A DNA stretch of 64,000 nucleotides from Flavobacterium orientale (GCF_014638005.1 NZ_BMFG01000002.1:186624-250623); one strand, 5' to 3'. Counted from the first letter of the stretch, positions 16,096-25,074 are shown. Numbers and translations: made by a program. Notes: generated from the sequence alone by a model not told the origin.

Positions 16096-16329
16096 TTATT
16101 GATTTTCAGCATTTTCACCGTTTTTATTATCAAATTTAAAACTATAGTCTTCTAATTTCTTGTTTTTATATCGATGCCATAAAAAAATGGGCATAAGTAC
16201 CAAAGCTGTAAGTAAAACGCCAATGCCTACCCATTTATCACCTTCTTGACCAACGGTATTTTTGATATAAAAGCCATAAGCAATGAAGCCAACGATGATG
16301 AAAAACAAGATGCGGATGACGTATTTCAT
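16096..16329 (-). CDS. small two-helix membrane protein
   Basis: A 77-residue protein with two hydrophobic helices (about residues 4-21 and 34-51), a short loop between them, and a charged tail rich in Lys, Asp and Asn. I do not recognise a functional family. It starts 4 bases after the aspS stop, so it is almost certainly in the aspS transcript. A role linked to AspS is not implied. Confidence 0.8.
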   Translation of the reverse strand: MKYVIRILFFIIVGFIAYGFYIKNTVGQEGDKWVGIGVLLTALVLMPIFLWHRYKNKKLEDYSFKFDNKNGENAENQ

Positions 16330-16333
16330 AAGT

Positions 16334-18085
16334 TTATTTTAAATCTAATTTGATATGTAGTTCCTTTAATTGTGCTTCGTCAATTGTTGAAGGAGCATCA
16401 ATCATGACATCGCGACCGCTGTTGTTTTTTGGGAAAGCAATGAAATCACGAATGGTTTCTTGTCCGCCCAAAATTGCCACTAAACGGTCTAATCCGAAAG
16501 CTAAACCTCCGTGTGGTGGTGCTCCGAATTGGAAGGCATTCATTAAAAATCCGAATTGATTTTCGGCTTGTTCAGGTGTGAAGCCTAATAAAGAGAACAT
16601 TCTGCTTTGTAAATCACGGTCGTGAATACGGATGGAACCGCCACCGATTTCGTTTCCGTTTAACACCATATCGTAAGCATTGGCACGCACTTTCCCCGGT
16701 TCGGTTTCGATGAGTTGCATATCTTCCGGTTTTGGTGAAGTAAACGGATGGTGCATGGCATGGTAGCGTTGTGAATCTTCATCCCATTCCAATAATGGAA
16801 AATCAACTACCCAAAGCGGAGCAAATTCGTCCGGTTTACGCAAACCTAAACGAGTAGCAACTTCCATACGAAGTGCTGATAATTGTGTTCTGGTTTTATC
16901 CGCTTTTCCGGAAAGAATTAAAATTAAATCGCCGGGTTTGGCGTTGGTGATTTCGGCCCATTTTTTTAAATCGGCTTCATCATAAAATTTATCTACAGAT
17001 GATTTTAGACTTCCGTCTAATTCGTATTTTACATACACCATACCGGTAGCACCGATTTGAGGACGTTTTATCCAATCAATCAAGGCGTCAATTTCTTTTC
17101 TGGAATAGGAGGCACAGCCTGGAACGGCAATTCCGACTACTAATTCAGCAGAATTGAATACCGGAAAATCTTTATGTTGAGCAACGGCGTTTAACTCTCC
17201 GAATTTCATGTCAAAACGAATGTCCGGTTTGTCGTTTCCGTAGGTTTTCATAGCATAATCGTAGGTGATTCTTGGGAATTTATCTACTTCAATACCTTTT
17301 ATTTCTTTTAATAAATGACGTGTCAATCCTTCAAAAACATTCAAAATGTCTTCTTGTTCAACGAATGCCATTTCGCAATCGATTTGTGTGAATTCCGGTT
17401 GACGGTCGGCACGCAAATCTTCGTCTCTAAAACATTTTACGATTTGAAAATATTTATCCATTCCTCCCACCATCAATAATTGTTTGAAGGTTTGCGGCGA
17501 TTGTGGTAACGCATAAAATTGTCCTTCGTTCATTCTACTTGGAACGACAAAGTCTCTTGCTCCTTCGGGAGTTGATTTAATCAAATAAGGCGTTTCAATC
17601 TCACAAAAACCTTGTTTAGACAAATAATTTCGAACTTCCATCGCTACTTTATGACGGAAAATCAGGGAATTTTTTACCGGATTTCTTCGAATATCTAGGT
17701 AACGGTATTTCATTCGAATGTCTTCGCCACCATCGGTTTCGTCTTCGATGGTAAAGGGTGGAAGTTGAGCTGCATTTAAAATCGTTAATTCAGAAACTAA
17801 AATTTCAATATCTCCGGTGGGAATGTTTTTATTTTTTGCTTCGCGTTCGATTACAGTTCCTTTCACTTGAATCACAAATTCGCGACCCAATGTTTTAGCT
17901 GCTTCAAAAACGGATTTTTCAGTACGGCTTTCATCAAATATTAATTGAGTGATTCCGTAACGGTCACGTAAATCTACCCAATTCATAAATCCTTTGTCAC
18001 GCGATTTTTGCACCCATCCGGCTAAGGTAACTTCTGTATTGATGTGCGAACTGTTTAATTCTCCGCAAGTATGACTTCTGTACAT
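16334..18085 (-). CDS. aspS: aspartyl-tRNA synthetase
   Basis: Class IIb synthetase charging tRNA-Asp. The N-terminal OB-fold anticodon domain includes [20 protein letters not shown]. Class II motif 2 reads [19 protein letters not shown], the bacterial GAD insert lies mid-protein, and motif 3 is [13 protein letters not shown]. The ATG at 18085 ([10 protein letters not shown]) matches the family start and gives 583 aa. The frame is open further upstream, but the -7 box at 18110-18117 lies there. I cannot tell whether it is discriminating for Asp only; tRNA-Asn charging is covered by asnS in this window. Confidence 0.97.
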   Translation of the reverse strand: MYRSHTCGELNSSHINTEVTLAGWVQKSRDKGFMNWVDLRDRYGITQLIFDESRTEKSVFEAAKTLGREFVIQVKGTVIEREAKNKNIPTGDIEILVSELTILNAAQLPPFTIEDETDGGEDIRMKYRYLDIRRNPVKNSLIFRHKVAMEVRNYLSKQGFCEIETPYLIKSTPEGARDFVVPSRMNEGQFYALPQSPQTFKQLLMVGGMDKYFQIVKCFRDEDLRADRQPEFTQIDCEMAFVEQEDILNVFEGLTRHLLKEIKGIEVDKFPRITYDYAMKTYGNDKPDIRFDMKFGELNAVAQHKDFPVFNSAELVVGIAVPGCASYSRKEIDALIDWIKRPQIGATGMVYVKYELDGSLKSSVDKFYDEADLKKWAEITNAKPGDLILILSGKADKTRTQLSALRMEVATRLGLRKPDEFAPLWVVDFPLLEWDEDSQRYHAMHHPFTSPKPEDMQLIETEPGKVRANAYDMVLNGNEIGGGSIRIHDRDLQSRMFSLLGFTPEQAENQFGFLMNAFQFGAPPHGGLAFGLDRLVAILGGQETIRDFIAFPKNNSGRDVMIDAPSTIDEAQLKELHIKLDLK

Positions 18086-18109
18086 TTTGATTCGAAATTT
18101 TTTGAGTTG

Positions 18110-18117
18110 CAAAAGTA
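18110..18117 (-). promoter_or_regulatory. aspS -7 promoter box
   Basis: TACTTTTG on the minus strand, 24 nt before the ATG at 18085. It fixes the start. Confidence 0.6.
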
Positions 18118-18154
18118 CTATTTTGTTTGAAGAATTTTGGTTTTTTTTTTGAAA

Positions 18155-18182
18155 AGCCATTAGCCAATAGGCAATAGCCAAA
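18155..18182 (-). repeat. heptamer array upstream of aspS, arm 1
   Basis: Four in-phase units on the plus strand: AGCCATT, AGCCAAT, AGGCAAT, AGCCAAA. It pairs as an inverted partner with the array at 18252-18293. Confidence 0.8.
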
Positions 18183-18251
18183 AGTAGTCTATGTAATAGT
18201 AAAGATTGTTACAGCTAAAAAATCATTTATATACATATGCTACCTCAAAAC

Positions 18252-18293
18252 TTTTGCCTTTTGGCTATTGGCTCTTGCCTTTTCAATTTTCCA
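18252..18293 (+). repeat. heptamer array upstream of aspS, arm 2 (inverted)
   Basis: Six units: TTTTGCC, TTTTGGC, TATTGGC, TCTTGCC, TTTTCAA, TTTTCCA. Its reverse complement resembles arm 1 (both contain GCCAATAG and GCCAAAAG), so the two can form a large hairpin. The sequence between the arms holds nothing I can name. Confidence 0.8.
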
Positions 18294-18313
18294 ATGTTAA
18301 GTTTTCATCTAAT

Positions 18314-18335
18314 GTTACCAAATTGTTACCAAATT
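18314..18335 (+). repeat. 11-bp direct repeat in the ywqK-like promoter region
   Basis: GTTACCAAATT occurs twice head to tail, ending 24 bases before the -7 box. One helical turn of spacing is operator-like, but no regulator is identified. Confidence 0.5.
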
Positions 18336-18359
18336 GTTTTTTTATTGTGAATTAATTTA

Positions 18360-18367
18360 TACATTTG
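18360..18367 (+). promoter_or_regulatory. -7 promoter box of the YwqK-like gene
   Basis: TACATTTG, 35 nt before the ATG. A TTG lies 23 nt upstream (18334-18336). Confidence 0.55.
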
Positions 18368-18402
18368 TTGTGTTAATGTTAACCTACTTAAAAAGAAAGA
18401 AT

Positions 18403-18756
18403 ATGAAAAAGTTATTTATTGCAGCAATGCTAGTAGTTTCAGGGGTTATTTCAGCACAAGATGCTAATGTAAAACATGAGGTAGTTGATCAAATGGTAAA
18501 ATCTACATTTTATCATGACAATGGTCAAGTGAAACAAGAAGGTTTTTATAAAGACGGAAAAGTTCACGGTCAGTGGGTTTCTTATGATGTAACGGGTAAA
18601 AAAGTTTCAATGGGTCAATATAATGAAGGAAAGAAAATCGGAAAATGGTTTTTCTGGACAGGAGTTGAACTTACTGAGGTAGATTATTCAGACAGTAGAA
18701 TAGCTCAAGTGAAAAAATGGTCAGAAGGAGCTGTTGTAACAGTTACCAAAAACTAA
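18403..18756 (+). CDS. secreted YwqK-like (MORN-type repeat) protein
   Basis: A 117-residue protein from the ATG at 18403. It has a signal peptide (MKKLFIAAMLVVSGVISAQ) and two or three YwqK/MORN-like repeats of the form FYxDGQVxxEGxYKDGKxHGxW (residues about 40-90). These repeats form small beta sheets in wider families; databases often label them antitoxin components, but nothing here suggests a toxin partner. It is monocistronic with its own promoter and terminator. Confidence 0.85.
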   Translation: MKKLFIAAMLVVSGVISAQDANVKHEVVDQMVKSTFYHDNGQVKQEGFYKDGKVHGQWVSYDVTGKKVSMGQYNEGKKIGKWFFWTGVELTEVDYSDSRIAQVKKWSEGAVVTVTKN

Positions 18757-18773
18757 CCAACTTATTTAAATTT

Positions 18774-18806
18774 TAAAAAGCTGTTCAGAAATGAGCAGCT
18801 TTTTTT
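18774..18806 (+). terminator. terminator after the YwqK-like gene
   Basis: AAGCTGTTC and GAGCAGCTT around a short AT-rich loop, then T7. Confidence 0.88.
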
Positions 18807-18825
18807 GTTGGGGCATATTCACAAA

Positions 18826-18852
18826 AAAACCCTTACTTTTCAGCAAGGGCTT
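18826..18852 (-). terminator. terminator after ahcY
   Basis: On the minus strand, CCCTTGC and GTAAGGG around a 6-nt loop, followed by T7, 33 bases past the stop. Confidence 0.85.
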
Positions 18853-18884
18853 GTCTTAATACTAAAATCTTAATACAAAATATA

Positions 18885-20201
18885 CTAGTATCTGTAATAC
18901 TCCGGTTTATACGGTCCTTCAACAGCTACACCAATGTAAGCTGCTTGTTCGTTATTCAACGTTTCCAATTCAACGCCCAATTTAGCTAAATGCAAAGCCG
19001 CCACTTTTTCATCTAAATGTTTTGGTAACATATATACTTCATTGTTATAAGCAGCAGCATTGGTAAACAATTCAATTTGAGCCAAGGTTTGGTTGGTAAA
19101 TGAATTACTCATTACAAAACTTGGGTGACCTGTAGCACAACCTAAGTTTACCAAACGGCCTTCAGCTAAAATAATGATATCGTTACCTTTGATGGTATAT
19201 TTATCAACTTGTGGTTTGATTTCAATTTTAGAAGCACCATGGTTTTCGTTCAACCAAGCCATGTCAATTTCGTTGTCAAAGTGACCAATATTACAAACGA
19301 TAGTTTTGTCTTTCATTTGTTCAAAATGTTTTCCAACAACAATATCTTTATTACCGGTTGTAGTAATTACAATATCCGCCGTTTTGATAACCGTATCTAA
19401 TTTTTTAACCTCAAAACCATCCATGGCCGCTTGAAGAGCACAAATTGGATCAATTTCTGTAACAGTTACAATCGAACCCGCACCTCTAAACGAAGCTGCT
19501 GTTCCTTTTCCAACGTCACCATAACCACAAACGATTACTCTTTTTCCGGCTAGCATAATGTCTGTTGCACGACGAACCGCATCAACAGCCGATTCTTTAC
19601 ATCCGTATTTGTTGTCAAATTTCGATTTAGTAACCGAATCGTTAACGTTGATAGCAGGAATGTGTAAAGTTCCGTTTTTCATTCTTTCATATAAACGGTG
19701 AACTCCTGTAGTTGTTTCTTCAGAAAGTCCTTTGATTCCAGGGATAAGCTCAGGATATTTATCAAAAACCATATTGGTTAAATCACCACCATCATCTAAA
19801 ATCATATTTAGTGGTTGTCTGTCTTCACCAAAAAATAAGGTTTGCTCGATACACCAATCAAAATCAACTTCATTTAAACCTTTCCAAGCATACACTTGAA
19901 TTCCGGCAGCAGCAATAGCAGCAGCAGCATGGTCTTGTGTTGAAAAAATATTACATGAACTCCAAGTAACCTCTGCACCTAAAGCGATTAACGTTTCAAT
20001 TAAAACAGCAGTTTGAATGGTCATGTGTAAACATCCCGCTATACGAGCTCCTTTTAAAGGTTGGCTGTCTCCGTATTCTTCACGAAGAGCCATTAGACCC
20101 GGCATTTCTGCTTCGGCCAATTCAATTTCTTTTCTTCCCCAAGCGGCTAATGAAATGTCTTTCACTTTGAACGCTACAAATGGCAATGTTTGTGTACTCA
20201 T
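18885..20201 (-). CDS. ahcY: adenosylhomocysteinase
   Basis: NAD-dependent hydrolase that splits S-adenosylhomocysteine into adenosine and homocysteine, removing the inhibitor of methyltransferases. Landmarks are [16 protein letters not shown] near the start, the NAD-binding loop [11 protein letters not shown], and the C-terminal end PYKPEYYRY typical of the family. Length 438 aa is normal. It is monocistronic with a good -7 box and a terminator. Confidence 0.98.
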   Translation of the reverse strand: MSTQTLPFVAFKVKDISLAAWGRKEIELAEAEMPGLMALREEYGDSQPLKGARIAGCLHMTIQTAVLIETLIALGAEVTWSSCNIFSTQDHAAAAIAAAGIQVYAWKGLNEVDFDWCIEQTLFFGEDRQPLNMILDDGGDLTNMVFDKYPELIPGIKGLSEETTTGVHRLYERMKNGTLHIPAINVNDSVTKSKFDNKYGCKESAVDAVRRATDIMLAGKRVIVCGYGDVGKGTAASFRGAGSIVTVTEIDPICALQAAMDGFEVKKLDTVIKTADIVITTTGNKDIVVGKHFEQMKDKTIVCNIGHFDNEIDMAWLNENHGASKIEIKPQVDKYTIKGNDIIILAEGRLVNLGCATGHPSFVMSNSFTNQTLAQIELFTNAAAYNNEVYMLPKHLDEKVAALHLAKLGVELETLNNEQAAYIGVAVEGPYKPEYYRY

Positions 20202-20234
20202 CTATAAATTAGTTATATTAGCTAAAAATTTTTG

Positions 20235-20242
20235 CAAACTTA
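20235..20242 (-). promoter_or_regulatory. ahcY -7 promoter box
   Basis: TAAGTTTG on the minus strand, 33 nt before the ATG. Confidence 0.55.
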
Positions 20243-20338
20243 CGGAATTAGCTACTATTTTAAAAAGCTTTTGCCATTTTTTGTGATTTGTTTAGTTTGC
20301 TAAAGTTTTGAAATACAAATTGATATTGCATTTTTATT

Positions 20339-20977
20339 ATGCCTTTTTTTCAAAAAATTGTTGTTGACGCTTTTACCAATGTTTATGTTTGGAAGATTTC
20401 TGAATCGTTTGACGAGTTGTTTCGAGCAGTTTCGTTAAAAGATATTTCGTTGACTCGATTAGAAACTATGAAATCAGAAAGCCATAAAAAAGGGTTTTTA
20501 GCCGTAAGAATGTTGTTGCAACACGCCGGTTATACCGATTATGATTTGTATTATGATGCATTTGGAAAACCCAATTTAAAAGATGGTACTCACATTTCCA
20601 TATCGCATTCTTTTGAATTTTCTACTATAATATTGTCAAATAAAAATTGCGGTATCGATTTGGAATTGCGTCGTGATTTGATAAAAAAGATAGCTCGTAA
20701 ATTTGCCGAAGAACCTTTTGTCTATCACTGTGATGAAAATTCATCAGATTATGTAAGCAAACTTACTGTTATTTGGGGCGTGAAAGAGGCGGTTTTTAAA
20801 GTGAGAAACGAAGTGGGAATTAGTTTCAAAGACCATATTTTTGTGAGTCCTTTTGAAATGGAGGCTCAAAACACTACCGCTTTATTGGACTTTAACGAAC
20901 TAAAAATTCCTTTTGAGGTGTATTTTACAGAAATTGAAAACTATACGTTAGTTTGGCTATGGGAAAAAGAACTATGA
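20339..20977 (+). CDS. 4'-phosphopantetheinyl transferase superfamily protein
   Basis: A 212-residue Sfp-type enzyme that attaches the phosphopantetheine arm of CoA to carrier proteins. The two metal-binding motifs are visible: GIDLELRR near residue 102 and WGVKEAVFKV near residue 143. Which carrier protein it serves is not shown by the context. It heads a tight operon: the next start codon overlaps its stop as ATGA. Confidence 0.9.
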   Translation: MPFFQKIVVDAFTNVYVWKISESFDELFRAVSLKDISLTRLETMKSESHKKGFLAVRMLLQHAGYTDYDLYYDAFGKPNLKDGTHISISHSFEFSTIILSNKNCGIDLELRRDLIKKIARKFAEEPFVYHCDENSSDYVSKLTVIWGVKEAVFKVRNEVGISFKDHIFVSPFEMEAQNTTALLDFNELKIPFEVYFTEIENYTLVWLWEKEL

Positions 20978-21693
20978 AAAACTACTACCAAGAAATAGTT
21001 CATGCCAAAAGCGACAACAGAAAATTAATTGCAATACTCTTAGATCCTGATAAAATAGTGTTGAATAATTTGCCAACGCTTATTGAGAAAATCCAACTTT
21101 CACCGGCAACACATGTTTTTGTGGGCGGGAGTAGCGTTTCCAATCAAATTATGGATGTATTGATTCAAAGGTTAAAAGAAAAAGTAACACTACCCATCGT
21201 TTTATTTCCCGGAAATCCATCACAAATTTCTGAGCATGCTGATGCTATTTTGTTCTTGAGTTTAATTTCCGGAAGAAATTCCGATTATTTAATCGACCAT
21301 CAAGTGAATGCAATTCCGATTTTAGAAAAAACGGATTTAGAAATCATTTCAACGGGTTATATTTTGATTGAAAGTGGGAGTGAAACAGCTGTGGAACGAG
21401 TGAGCAAAACCAAGCCATTAGACAGAAATAACAGTGATTATGTTTGTCAAACTGCCGTAGCCGGAGCCTACTTAGGAAACAAACTCATTTATTTAGAAGC
21501 CGGTAGCGGAGCAAAATTAGCCGTTCCTTTGGAAATGATTCGGAAAGTAGCGGATGCTATTTCAGTTCCTTTGCTTGTTGGTGGCGGCATTAGAAGTCAC
21601 AAGGAAATTAAAGAGGCCTTTGATAACGGAGCAGATTTGGTGGTGATTGGAACTGCTTTTGAAAACAATCCTAATTTTTTCCATCATGATTGA
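20974..21693 (+). CDS. geranylgeranylglyceryl phosphate synthase family protein (PcrB-like)
   Basis: A 239-residue (beta-alpha)8 prenyltransferase that joins a polyprenyl diphosphate to glycerol 1-phosphate. Motifs include LLDPDK near the start, FVGGSSV, FPGNPSQIS, YLEAGSGA and the phosphate-binding LLVGGGIRS ... ADLVVIGTAFE. The family occurs in Bacteroidota as well as Archaea; its role in bacteria is less clear. The ATG at 20974 overlaps the upstream stop; an in-frame ATG seven codons earlier is less likely. The stop overlaps the start of pnuC by 8 bases. Confidence 0.92.
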   Translation: MKNYYQEIVHAKSDNRKLIAILLDPDKIVLNNLPTLIEKIQLSPATHVFVGGSSVSNQIMDVLIQRLKEKVTLPIVLFPGNPSQISEHADAILFLSLISGRNSDYLIDHQVNAIPILEKTDLEIISTGYILIESGSETAVERVSKTKPLDRNNSDYVCQTAVAGAYLGNKLIYLEAGSGAKLAVPLEMIRKVADAISVPLLVGGGIRSHKEIKEAFDNGADLVVIGTAFENNPNFFHHD

Positions 21694-22309
21694 GTTTTTA
21701 TTCTCACAATATAACGACTATTCAACCACTGCTATCATTCTTGAAATAGTGGGTGTTTTGTTTGGTTTAGCTAGTGTTTGGTTTGCCAAAAAAGACAATA
21801 TCCTGGTTTTTCCAACGGGAATTGTTAGTACCACCATTTTTATTTATTTGTTGTGGCAATGGGAACTTTTAGGGGATTTGATAATCAATTGTTATTATTC
21901 CATCATGAGTGTATACGGTTGGTACCATTGGTCACGTAAAAAAGGAGATGAAATTCAATTTCCAATTGCGTCAATTTCAAGAATAGAAAAAATTTGGAGC
22001 TGCGTTATCTTTGTTTTAACAATCATTGCAGTGGTAGTTATCTACGATTTTTTTGATAAATTTACAACTTGGTACAGTTATGTTGACACATTAACCACCG
22101 GATTATTTTTTGTTGGTATGTGGCTCATGGCTAAACGAAAAATAGAACATTGGATTTTTTGGATTATAGGTGATGTAATTTCAGTTCCATTGTATTTTTC
22201 AAAAGGATATACCTTTACCAGTATCCAATATTTAATTTTCACAATTATTGCCATTTTTGGCTATATCGAATGGAAGAAGCACTTAAACAAGAACCAACAA
22301 AAATTATAA
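21686..22309 (+). CDS. PnuC-family vitamin transporter (nicotinamide riboside, possibly thiamine)
   Basis: A 207-residue membrane protein with about seven hydrophobic helices and the family features YGWYHWSRK and HWIFWIIGDVISVPLYF. PnuC proteins move nicotinamide riboside by facilitated diffusion, with trapping by phosphorylation. The next gene starts with a riboside-kinase domain and overlaps by 40 bases, so nicotinamide riboside is the likely substrate. A thiamine-type relative (PnuT) cannot be excluded because a TPP riboswitch and TonB receptor lie about 2.6 kb downstream. Confidence 0.88.
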   Translation: MIEFLFSQYNDYSTTAIILEIVGVLFGLASVWFAKKDNILVFPTGIVSTTIFIYLLWQWELLGDLIINCYYSIMSVYGWYHWSRKKGDEIQFPIASISRIEKIWSCVIFVLTIIAVVVIYDFFDKFTTWYSYVDTLTTGLFFVGMWLMAKRKIEHWIFWIIGDVISVPLYFSKGYTFTSIQYLIFTIIAIFGYIEWKKHLNKNQQKL

Positions 22310-24384
22310 AAATTGCTTTATACGGACCGGAAAGTACCGGAAAAACAACGTTAGCAAAACAGTTGGCAAAACACTATACAACCACTTGGATTCCGGAATT
22401 TGCTCGTGATTATTTACAGCAAAAATGGGACAGTTCAAAGCAAATTTGTACAGAAGACGATTTGTTACCGATTGCCGTTGGTCAAATTAAATTGGAAAAT
22501 GAAGCGTTGCATTCGGCAAATCAAGTTTTATTTGTGGATACTACTTTATTAGTTACTAAAGTGTTTTCCGATTTGTATTATGGCAAAACAGGAGCAGTTT
22601 TAGAACAAGCAGCAAAAGAACATACCTATGACCTTTTTTTACTTACAGATGTTGATGTGCCTTGGCAAAAAGATGATTTGAGAGATAGTCCTGAAAATAG
22701 GGAACAAACGCTGCAACAATTTGAAAAAGCGTTAATCGATTTGAAAAAGCCATATATAAAAGTCTCAGGGGCAAAAGAAGCGAGATTGAATAAAGCCATT
22801 GCCATTATAGACGAATTAAAACAAGCAAAAGAATTTGGATTTACTTCTACTGACTTTGTTCAACTCTACTACCATACTGTTTCCGTTTCAAAGATTATCA
22901 AGCAAGTTGCTTTTTTGAAAGAGGGGATTCCTCATGCAGCATTGAATAGAGTTGCAAAAATTGGCGATGGTATTGAAACACTTTCTGCAGAAGGAGCCAA
23001 TTATTTTTCAAATTTATTTGACTCCAAAAAAGAACATTTAAAACTCAAAAAGTTTGTTCCAGCTTCAGGAGCCGCCAGTAGAATGTTTAAATTTTTATTG
23101 GAATTTTTACAAGATTTCAATCCGGAAACAGAGAGTATCAATGCCTATATCAATAGAAAAAAAGCAAGAAATGTGACGCTTTTTTTAATTGGAATGGAGA
23201 AATTTCCGTTTTATAAGGAAATTTTAAAAGCGACCAAAAACAAGTATCCGGAATATAGTCAATGGTCAAAAGACAAGAAAGATTATGCTTTTATTAAAAC
23301 GATGTTGTCAGAAAGCGACTTTAATTTTTCCAACAAACCAAAAGGGATTTTGCCTTTTCATCACTATCCAACCCATATTGCAACGCCCATAGAAGAACAT
23401 CTCATTGAAGCTTCTATATATGGCAGTTCTAATTCAAAAGCCTATGTACATTTTACAATTTCAGAAGAACATCAAAAAGCCTTTGATGCAATTGTGGATA
23501 AAGTAAAACCTAAAATTGAAGACCAAAACGCAATTCGAATTAACGTCAATTATTCCTATCAAAATCAAGCTACTGATAGTCTTGCTTTTGACATGAATAA
23601 TAATCCGTTTCGGGATGAAAATGGCAATTTGATTTTCAGACCCGGTGGTCATGGAGCTTTATTGGAAAATTTAAATCAAATTGATGCTGATTTGGTATTC
23701 ATCAAAAACATTGATAATATCATCCAAAATCACGTAGCTACTATAGCTTTGTACAAAAAAGCATTAGCCGGAGTTTTGCTGGAAAAACAACAAAAAGTAT
23801 TTCACTACCTGCGAGAATTAGACGCTCATCAGCTTACTAAAGATACGATTTATGAAGTGGTAGAGTTTTTAGAAACACAATTCAATATAGAGGTAAGTGA
23901 TGATTTCGCAATGTTTACCAAACAAAGTAAAATAGATTACCTTCATAAATTGCTCAACCGACCTATTCGTGTTTGCGGAATGGTAAAAAATGAAGGGGAA
24001 CCCGGCGGCGGTCCTTTTTGGGTAACCAACAATAAAGGACAGGTTTTTTTACAAATTGTAGAAACCTCACAAATTGATACTGCGGATGCACATCAAGCCA
24101 AAATTCTTGAAAATGCCACCCATTTTAATCCGGTTGATTTGGTTTGTGGTATTCGAAATTACAAAGGTTCGCGATTTGATTTGATGCAATTTGTAGATTA
24201 TAACAGCGGATTTATTGTTTATAAAAATAAAGGCGGCAAAGATTTAAAAGCCTATGAATTACCCGGATTGTGGAATGGCGGCATGGCAAAATGGCTAACT
24301 GTTTTTGTGGAAGTGCCCCTAATTACTTTTAATCCCGTAAAGACGGTAAATGATTTATTAAAAGCCCCTCATCAACCGCAATAA
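22270..24384 (+). CDS. fusion of NadR-type nicotinamide riboside kinase and DUF4301
   Basis: A 704-residue protein with two parts. Residues about 1-190 form a P-loop kinase of the NadR C-terminal type: GPESTGKTT (19-27), the substrate loop EFARDYL, the acidic VDTTLLVTK and LLTDVDVPWQKDDLRD. From about residue 195 to the end it matches DUF4301, with SGAASRM (266-272), PKGILPFH, RPGGHGALL (457-465) and FIKNIDN (477-483). There is no Met near the junction, so the fusion is real in this assembly. The kinase would make NMN from nicotinamide riboside brought in by the upstream PnuC; the DUF4301 role is unknown. The stop overlaps arfB by one base. Confidence 0.9.
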   Translation: MEEALKQEPTKIIKIALYGPESTGKTTLAKQLAKHYTTTWIPEFARDYLQQKWDSSKQICTEDDLLPIAVGQIKLENEALHSANQVLFVDTTLLVTKVFSDLYYGKTGAVLEQAAKEHTYDLFLLTDVDVPWQKDDLRDSPENREQTLQQFEKALIDLKKPYIKVSGAKEARLNKAIAIIDELKQAKEFGFTSTDFVQLYYHTVSVSKIIKQVAFLKEGIPHAALNRVAKIGDGIETLSAEGANYFSNLFDSKKEHLKLKKFVPASGAASRMFKFLLEFLQDFNPETESINAYINRKKARNVTLFLIGMEKFPFYKEILKATKNKYPEYSQWSKDKKDYAFIKTMLSESDFNFSNKPKGILPFHHYPTHIATPIEEHLIEASIYGSSNSKAYVHFTISEEHQKAFDAIVDKVKPKIEDQNAIRINVNYSYQNQATDSLAFDMNNNPFRDENGNLIFRPGGHGALLENLNQIDADLVFIKNIDNIIQNHVATIALYKKALAGVLLEKQQKVFHYLRELDAHQLTKDTIYEVVEFLETQFNIEVSDDFAMFTKQSKIDYLHKLLNRPIRVCGMVKNEGEPGGGPFWVTNNKGQVFLQIVETSQIDTADAHQAKILENATHFNPVDLVCGIRNYKGSRFDLMQFVDYNSGFIVYKNKGGKDLKAYELPGLWNGGMAKWLTVFVEVPLITFNPVKTVNDLLKAPHQPQ

Positions 24385-24785
24385 TGGATAGTGAAAAAAT
24401 CATAACGGAATTGACTTTTAAAGCGGTCAGAAGTAGTGGAGCCGGAGGACAAAACGTAAATAAAGTTTCCTCAAAAGTGGTGCTTTCCTTCGATTTGCAA
24501 GCGTCCAAATGTTTAACAGATGAAGAGAAAACGCTGCTTTCAGAAAAATTAAAAACAAAACTCACTTCAGATGCTGTTTTAATTTTGAATTGTGACGAAG
24601 ACAGAAGCCAACTGAAAAACAAAGAAATTGTAATCAAACGATTTTTAAAATTACTTAAAAACGCTTTGATTGTTCCTAAAAAAAGAAAACCTACTAAAAT
24701 TCCACGTTCCGTAATAGAAAAGCGAATCAAAGAAAAACGAACGACTTCGGAGATTAAGCAAAACAGAAAAAGACCGGATGTTTAG
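24384..24785 (+). CDS. arfB: ArfB-type peptidyl-tRNA hydrolase (ribosome rescue)
   Basis: A 133-residue release-factor-like protein that frees stalled ribosomes. It carries the catalytic GGQ in RSSGAGGQNVNKVSSK (residues 17-32) and a basic C-terminal tail (KKRKPTKIPRS ... KRPDV), which in the family enters the empty mRNA channel. It is the last gene of the operon starting at 20339; no terminator hairpin is obvious after it, only the heptamer array. Confidence 0.94.
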   Translation: MDSEKIITELTFKAVRSSGAGGQNVNKVSSKVVLSFDLQASKCLTDEEKTLLSEKLKTKLTSDAVLILNCDEDRSQLKNKEIVIKRFLKLLKNALIVPKKRKPTKIPRSVIEKRIKEKRTTSEIKQNRKRPDV

Positions 24786-24826
24786 TAGGGAGTTTAGAGT
24801 TAGGAGTGCCCATTACCTTTTACCTT
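24785..24826 (+). repeat. heptamer-periodic array after arfB
   Basis: Six in-phase units: GTAGGGA, GTTTAGA, GTTAGGA, GTGCCCA, TTACCTT, TTACCTT. It begins at the arfB stop and runs into a 19-bp tandem repeat. Confidence 0.7.
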
Positions 24827-24830
24827 TGAT

Positions 24831-24887
24831 ATTGATTTTTGCAATTGAAATTGATTTTTGCAATTGAAATTGATTTTTGACATTGCC
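24831..24887 (+). repeat. 19-bp tandem repeat, three copies
   Basis: ATTGATTTTTGCAATTGAA twice in full (24831-24849, 24850-24868) and a third diverged copy (24869-24887) whose end contains the TTG of the riboswitch promoter. Confidence 0.85.
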
Positions 24888-24911
24888 ATTATAATTCTTT
24901 TACTACCTTTG
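24883..24911 (+). promoter_or_regulatory. promoter of the TPP riboswitch transcript
   Basis: TTG at 24883-24885, 18 nt, TACCTTTG at 24904-24911. The expected start of transcription falls at the first base of the riboswitch. Confidence 0.7.
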
Positions 24912-24915
24912 CCCC

Positions 24916-24996
24916 GTCTCAAAGGGGTGCTCTAAAAAACGAGCTGAGATTATACCCAACGAACCTGGAACAGGTAATGCTGTTTAGGGATTAGAC
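24916..24996 (+). promoter_or_regulatory. TPP (THI-box) riboswitch
   Basis: It contains the conserved core in order: GGGGTGCTC, CTGAGA (24944-24949), TACCC, AACCTGG (24962-24968), GGTAATGC (24973-24980) and AGGGA, closed by GTCT/AGAC. It binds thiamine diphosphate and lowers expression of the gene behind it. That gene is a TonB-dependent receptor. Confidence 0.96.
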
Positions 24997-25074
24997 AAAA
25001 GAACAAAAGTGCACGTTTGTTTTGCTGTCAAGAGTATCAATTTTAATTTTTAACCAAGAATAATTACCCCTTTT

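Noticed and set aside
18403..18756. Antitoxin of a toxin-antitoxin pair
   Set aside because: The YwqK/MORN repeats are often labelled so, but the protein is secreted and has no toxin neighbour.
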